A DNA stretch of 64,000 nucleotides, from NCBI GenBank assembly GCA_963691705.1, contig OY829537.1, forward strand, positions 25,668,078 through 25,732,077, read 5' to 3'. This DNA is from Viola odorata (taxonomy: Eukaryota; Streptophyta; Magnoliopsida; Malpighiales; Violaceae). The position numbers and the translations under genes are program-made. Shown here piece by piece: positions 60,160-64,000 of this stretch. The notes under the pieces are model-generated. The model ran no database searches and was not told where the DNA came from. It was given only the letters and a program-made list of their open reading frames with translations. How positions within the stretch are numbered: the stretch's first letter is position 1; the number at the start of each line of letters is the position of its first letter.

Positions 60160-60330
60160 CGACTCAGTTCGAGAAATCTCGAAGAAAACTTTCCCCAGTA
60201 AACTCGAGTAAAAGGACCCAAGGCCAACTCGAGAAATCTCAAAGCAACCTTCCCCAGTGAACTCGGGCAAAAAAGGCCCAAGGCCAACTCGAGAAATCTC
60301 GAAGCATCCTTCCCCAGGAAAGGCCCAAGG
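60160..60330 (+). repeat. about 57-bp repeat, three copies
   Basis: The unit contains ACTCGAGAAATCTCGAAG, CTTCCCCAG and GGCCCAAGGCC. TCGAGAAATCTCGA is itself palindromic. Confidence 0.8.
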
Positions 60331-60436
60331 CCCCACTCGACACACCGCAAGCAGCGAACCGCAAAGCAGCGACGACGCTCCCCCAATGAAGACTCGAGAA
60401 AAGGGCCCCTGGCCGACGGGAAAATGACATCCCCAG

Positions 60437-60680
60437 CAAAACATCGCCCACATCAGGGCCAATCAGCAAAACATCGCCCACATCAGGGTCAATCAAGCAA
60501 AACATCGCCCACCTCAGGGCCAATCAGCAAAACATCACCCACATCAGGGTCAATCAAGCAAAACATCGCCCACCTCAGGGCCAATCAGCAAAACATCGCC
60601 CACATCAGGGCCAATCAGCAAAACATCGCCCACATCAGGGCTGATCAGCAAAACATCGCCCACATCGGGGCCAATCAGCA
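60437..60680 (+). repeat. 30-31-bp tandem repeat, about 8 copies
   Basis: The unit AAAACATCGCCCACATCAGG plus GCCAATCAGC is repeated eight times with CAT/CCT and GGG/GGT variants. The copies alternate between 30 and 31 bp. Confidence 0.92.
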
Positions 60681-61059
60681 AAGCATCACTCATCAAAAAG
60701 CCTTCCAACTCCTCGGCAAAGCAATCTTTTCCCAAAACAAACTCCTTTCCGGACTTTTCATGTCCTTTCATTCTTTTCCGTAAAAGTCCCATCGATTATT
60801 AGAACGCCCATGCATGTGCATCTTCATTCGAAGTCTATTCACTCGGATTGACATTGCGAACTGTAAATTATGTATCATGTTAGTAGCATCTTTATGAGTG
60901 TAAAACACTTAGCCTTGTTTCAGAGCGTGAGTGCAAACACTAATATCAGGTGAGGACTGCTTACGGCTGTAAGTCGTGGGAAAGTCTTGTCTTGGGGGTC
61001 GTTACCTCCTGAGCAGGACGCAGACGCATTCTAGGTTCGTATCAAGGTCGCTAGCATTA

Positions 61060-61970
61060 GCATTCTTCTCCTCCCAGAGTGACAGCATAGTTTAATTTCC
61101 AGCATAGCATCTTCTCCTCCCAGAGTGACAGCATAGTTTAATTTCCAGCATAGCATCTTCTCCTCCCAGAGTGACCTTAGTTTAAGTTTCCGCATTTCGC
61201 GTCGTCTCCTACGGGAATCGACGTTCTTTAGATTTCAGCATAGCATCTTCTCCTCCCAGAGTGACAGCATAGTTTAGCTTCCAGCACAGCATCTCCTCCT
61301 CCCAGAGTGACCTTAGTTTAAGTTTCCGCATTTCGCGTCGTCTCCTACGGGAATCGACGTTCTTTTGATTTCAGCATAGCATTCTCCTCCTCCCAGAGTG
61401 ACAGCATAGTGTAGCTTCCAGCGTAGCGTTTCTTCTCCTCCCAGAGTGACAACATAGCGTAGATCTACCTTTTTCAGCTTTAGCATTTCTTCCCCTCTCA
61501 GAGTGATATCCTTCACATAATTCTACATTTCTGCATAATTATTTTCTTCCTCTTAGAGTTGACATCATTAGGGCGAAACGTTCGTACATCTACGAATAGC
61601 GCGTCATCCTCCCTAGGCAACGTCGGTTGCGTGTCAGACCCCCCAGTGGAGCCGTCATTTACGTTGTCATAAAATCACTTTTCATCCCTAGCAGAGTAGT
61701 CATCATTTACACTTCCTGCAACTTATGTTTCTCTCAATACCCGAGTAGATCTGAGCTTATATCTTTGCAGGATCAACAACCTATCTCCTCCTCCCAGAGC
61801 GACATCAAGCAATCACCTGTTAATCCCTAGTGATGACAACAGCAATTTCCTCCTCCCAGAGTGACAGTAATCAATCTCCTCCTCCCAGAGTGACGGCAAG
61901 TAATCACCTTTTACCCCCAGTGGTAGCATCAATCAAACTACCTCCTCCCAGAGCGACATCATCACTGTAG
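61060..61970 (+). repeat. composite repeats built on CTCCTCCCAGAGTGAC
   Basis: CTCCTCCCAGAGTGAC occurs at least a dozen times. From 61060 to 61460 two longer units alternate, one with AGCATAGTTTAATTTCCAGC and one with TTTCCGCATTTCGCGTCGTC. From 61500 to 61970 the core recurs at looser spacing with ATCAATC/AATCACC spacers. Confidence 0.88.
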
Positions 61971-62060
61971 GTTTGAGGTAAGACCTGTTGTGTCGCCAAA
62001 ATTCGGATATATATAGGGGCGGCTGTCTTTACTGCTTATCAAATCCTTCGATAAGATAGT

Positions 62061-62074
62061 AAAGAGGGGGCAAC
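62061..62074 (+). promoter_or_regulatory. polypurine tract before the 3' LTR
   Basis: AAAGAGGGGGCAAC immediately precedes TGTTGATACCC, the correct place for plus-strand priming. Confidence 0.8.
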
Positions 62075-64000
62075 TGTTGATACCCAAATTTTGACGCCAT
62101 TTTTAATCAATTTTAGCATTTCTGTCATTTATTTAATTTACTGTCATTTTTACTTGATTTACAGTCATCTGTAGTTAGTCTACTATCGCTAGCATTTTTA
62201 GATGTTTCGTTGCATTTTTGCATCGTCGTTAGCATCGTCAGCTTTCGAAATCGCATTTTTAATTTTTCGGCATGCATTTTCATTATTATTATTAATATTA
62301 TTTTTAGCCTAAAAAAATCACGTTTTAGACTATCCGGCAGTCGTATGCTAGTTTTTTCTGCATTTTTGGTCATCTCACGAATTTTAGGATTTTTAGGGTT
62401 TTAACGCATTTTTTAGTATTTTTTATTATTTTATTAATATTTTTATTCGAGCTTTTATTGGACCCGAGTAAGTCTGCTCGAACCACAGCTTGACTTTTAA
62501 ATGTTTTCCATCAACTAGTTGCTAGCTTTTTTTCTGCTCGCAACGGTATACAGTGTTTCGCGTAATTTTCGGCGTAACATTTTTATTTTTCCGTTCCCGC
62601 GTTTCGCGCTTTTGAACGCGAAAATAAACGCGTCAAACGCGAAATTTTCATGCTTCGCTGTATACGGTTAAAACCGTCATATTTTTCTCTACGCGCTGGT
62701 ACCCTCGGATCGAAAAGTCCGAGCGTTTGCTCGCAGGACTCAGCTCGAGCCCATTTAAATAAATTAAAGGGCATTTTAATCACAACCGTTGATCTGGTCA
62801 ACTCAAGAAAAGTCAACCAGATCAACGGTTGACAAATTAAAGGGGCATGGTGCATGGCGCACGCGAACGGCCATGGACGTGCGTGAACAGGGGAGCGAGC
62901 CACCGAGCTGCTCGCTCCCGTCCCCTCAGCCGTTACCTGTCCCCTCGGCCATCATCACAACGCCCCTAGCCCAGCCACCTCACGGCCGTAGCCCCGCCAG
63001 CGTGAACAACACCACCACGCGCAGCTCCTTCTCCCTCTCCTCCACGCGATTTTCTCCTATAAATAGGAGCTCCCATTCAACGTAAAAACGGCACCAAAAT
63101 CGCAAGAAACCCTTGCTCCTTCTCCCTCTTGATCAGCTTGCTCATATTGAGCGACAATCGTCCAGTTCAAAGTTTGAAACGTGAGCTTTCTCTCTCTAGC
63201 TCATCTTCGGTTTTTCTGCGCAAGTTTTCTTTAATTTCGTTTGGCTTGATTTTGAGCAAATAAATTGATTGTTTTTGTGCTATTAATTCACATACGTAAT
63301 GTAGATTAAATACATGCTTTCAATTTTGAAAATCGTTGGCTAGATTGTTCGAATTAATTAGTTTTCGATAATTAACGGTTCGGTCGTTTTTTCGAAATTA
63401 AATTTTGTACGAGTCAAACTAAAAATCGAGGTTTATACGGTCGGAAAGTCGTCGAAGAGACGAACATTTCGGTACGTCCATTTTTCAAAACGGCCAAGTG
63501 TGGCCGGAGTTGGGTCGCCGGCAGTAGCTCCGGCGACCAAGGGAGGGGGTGATGAATAGTGCCATGCCTATTCATCACACGGCGCCGTTTTGGCCCCCCT
63601 CCCAAGTTTTCAAAGTTTTCAATTAGGTCTCTCCGATTTTTAATTCTTTCCGAAATTTCAAATCGCAAGTTTTTCGTAAAAATAATTCGTACGCGTCGTA
63701 CGTTAATTTCTCGTATTATCAACTGTTTAATTTTCTGCACTTATCAACTGTTTAATTTTCTGCACTTATCAACTGTTTAATTTTCTGCACTTATCAACTG
63801 TTTAATTTTCTGCACGTATCAACTGTTTAATTTTCTGCACTTATCAACTGTTTTAATTCTTAGCACTTTAAATTTCCGCACTTTATTTTCTGCAATTTAA
63901 AAATTCAGTTATTTATTTTTACCGCCTACATGGACGGTCGCACTTTAATTTCCGCAATATCAACTGCTTTAATTTTTCACAAAACTGCTGGAAATCCTTC
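62075..64000 (+). repeat. 3' LTR of the Ogre-type element, first 1,926 bp
   Basis: It is collinear with 42935-44860 and about 99.6 percent identical by eye. Differences seen include 43030/62170 (A/C), 43062/62202 (G/A), 43439/62579 (G/A), 43787/62927 (G/A), two near 44490/63630 and one near 44614/63754. The LTR continues beyond the window. Confidence 0.95.

Larger units (their letters stand above)
42935..64000 (+). mobile_element. Ogre/Tat-type Ty3 giant LTR retrotransposon, about 23 kb, 3' LTR truncated by window
   Basis: The 5' LTR (42935-46744) starts TGTTGATACCC, and the same sequence restarts at 62075 after a polypurine tract. With a 3,810-bp LTR the whole element should be about 22.95 kb. 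It has the features that define Ogre within the Tat clade: long LTRs, a tRNA-Arg-type primer site, an extra ORF1 before gag, a gag-protease frame and an RT frame separated by a predicted intron, two RNase H domains, and a long repeat-rich 3' region. The first 1,926 bp of the two LTRs differ at only about seven positions by eye, so insertion is recent. The left 5 bp flank is AGGAT; the matching right copy is outside the window. Confidence 0.93.

Noticed and set aside
59956..60462. Overlapping long frames across 60 kb on both strands
   Set aside because: They come from the purine tract and 57-bp repeats; composition is repeat-driven.
60424..60783. 119-codon repetitive frame (AHIRANQQN repeats)
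   Set aside because: It is produced by the 30/31-bp tandem repeat in a non-coding part of the Ogre-type element.

Overview
The window is nuclear DNA of a flowering plant, most likely a eudicot. The evidence is many short GT-AG introns, a plastid or mitochondrial type transit peptide on a gyrase A relic, plant-type OPT and nodulin-like MFS transporters, Stowaway, Mutator-like and hAT-like non-autonomous transposons, and two very young LTR retrotransposons, one of them a giant Ogre/Tat-type Ty3 element. The species cannot be named from the sequence. No tRNA, rRNA, CRISPR or bacterial operon is visible.

Layout. About 0.3-6.0 kb (minus strand): sixteen recognisable exons of a DNA gyrase subunit A gene with at least five disabling indels, so a pseudogene whose 3' part lies beyond the left edge. 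6.3-15.7 kb: gene-poor DNA with an orphan acidic reading frame, AT-rich terminal-inverted-repeat elements, a Stowaway MITE, a decayed gene fragment, the 3' end of an LTR element and a PP2C-like phosphatase fragment. 16.8-19.3 kb (plus): an intact nine-exon NSUN-family RNA cytosine-5 methyltransferase (390 aa). 20.0-23.8 kb (plus): an intact six-exon oligopeptide transporter (749 aa). 24.4-32.0 kb (plus): a three-exon nodulin-like MFS transporter whose first exon is split by a 5,880-bp copia-like element (24489-30368) with a perfect 5-bp target duplication.

33.8-35.9 kb: a Mutator-like element with very long inverted ends, itself interrupted by a hAT-like element. 36-42.9 kb: retrotransposon-derived DNA with a 40-bp satellite and three small reading frames, the last cut by the next insertion. 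42.9 kb to the right edge: an Ogre-type element with 3.81-kb LTRs, a tRNA-Arg primer site, an extra ORF1, gag-protease, a predicted intron, and RT/RNase H/archaeal-type RNase H/integrase, followed by a long satellite-rich 3' region and the first 1.93 kb of the 3' LTR.

How the parts relate. The cellular genes are unrelated housekeeping or transport functions and do not form a pathway. The most interesting content is in the mobile elements. The copia-like element carries only gag plus a previously unremarked 56-codon membrane/Cys-rich reading frame and must depend on enzymes from elsewhere. The Ogre-type element has nearly complete machinery apart from one in-frame UAA between protease and RT.
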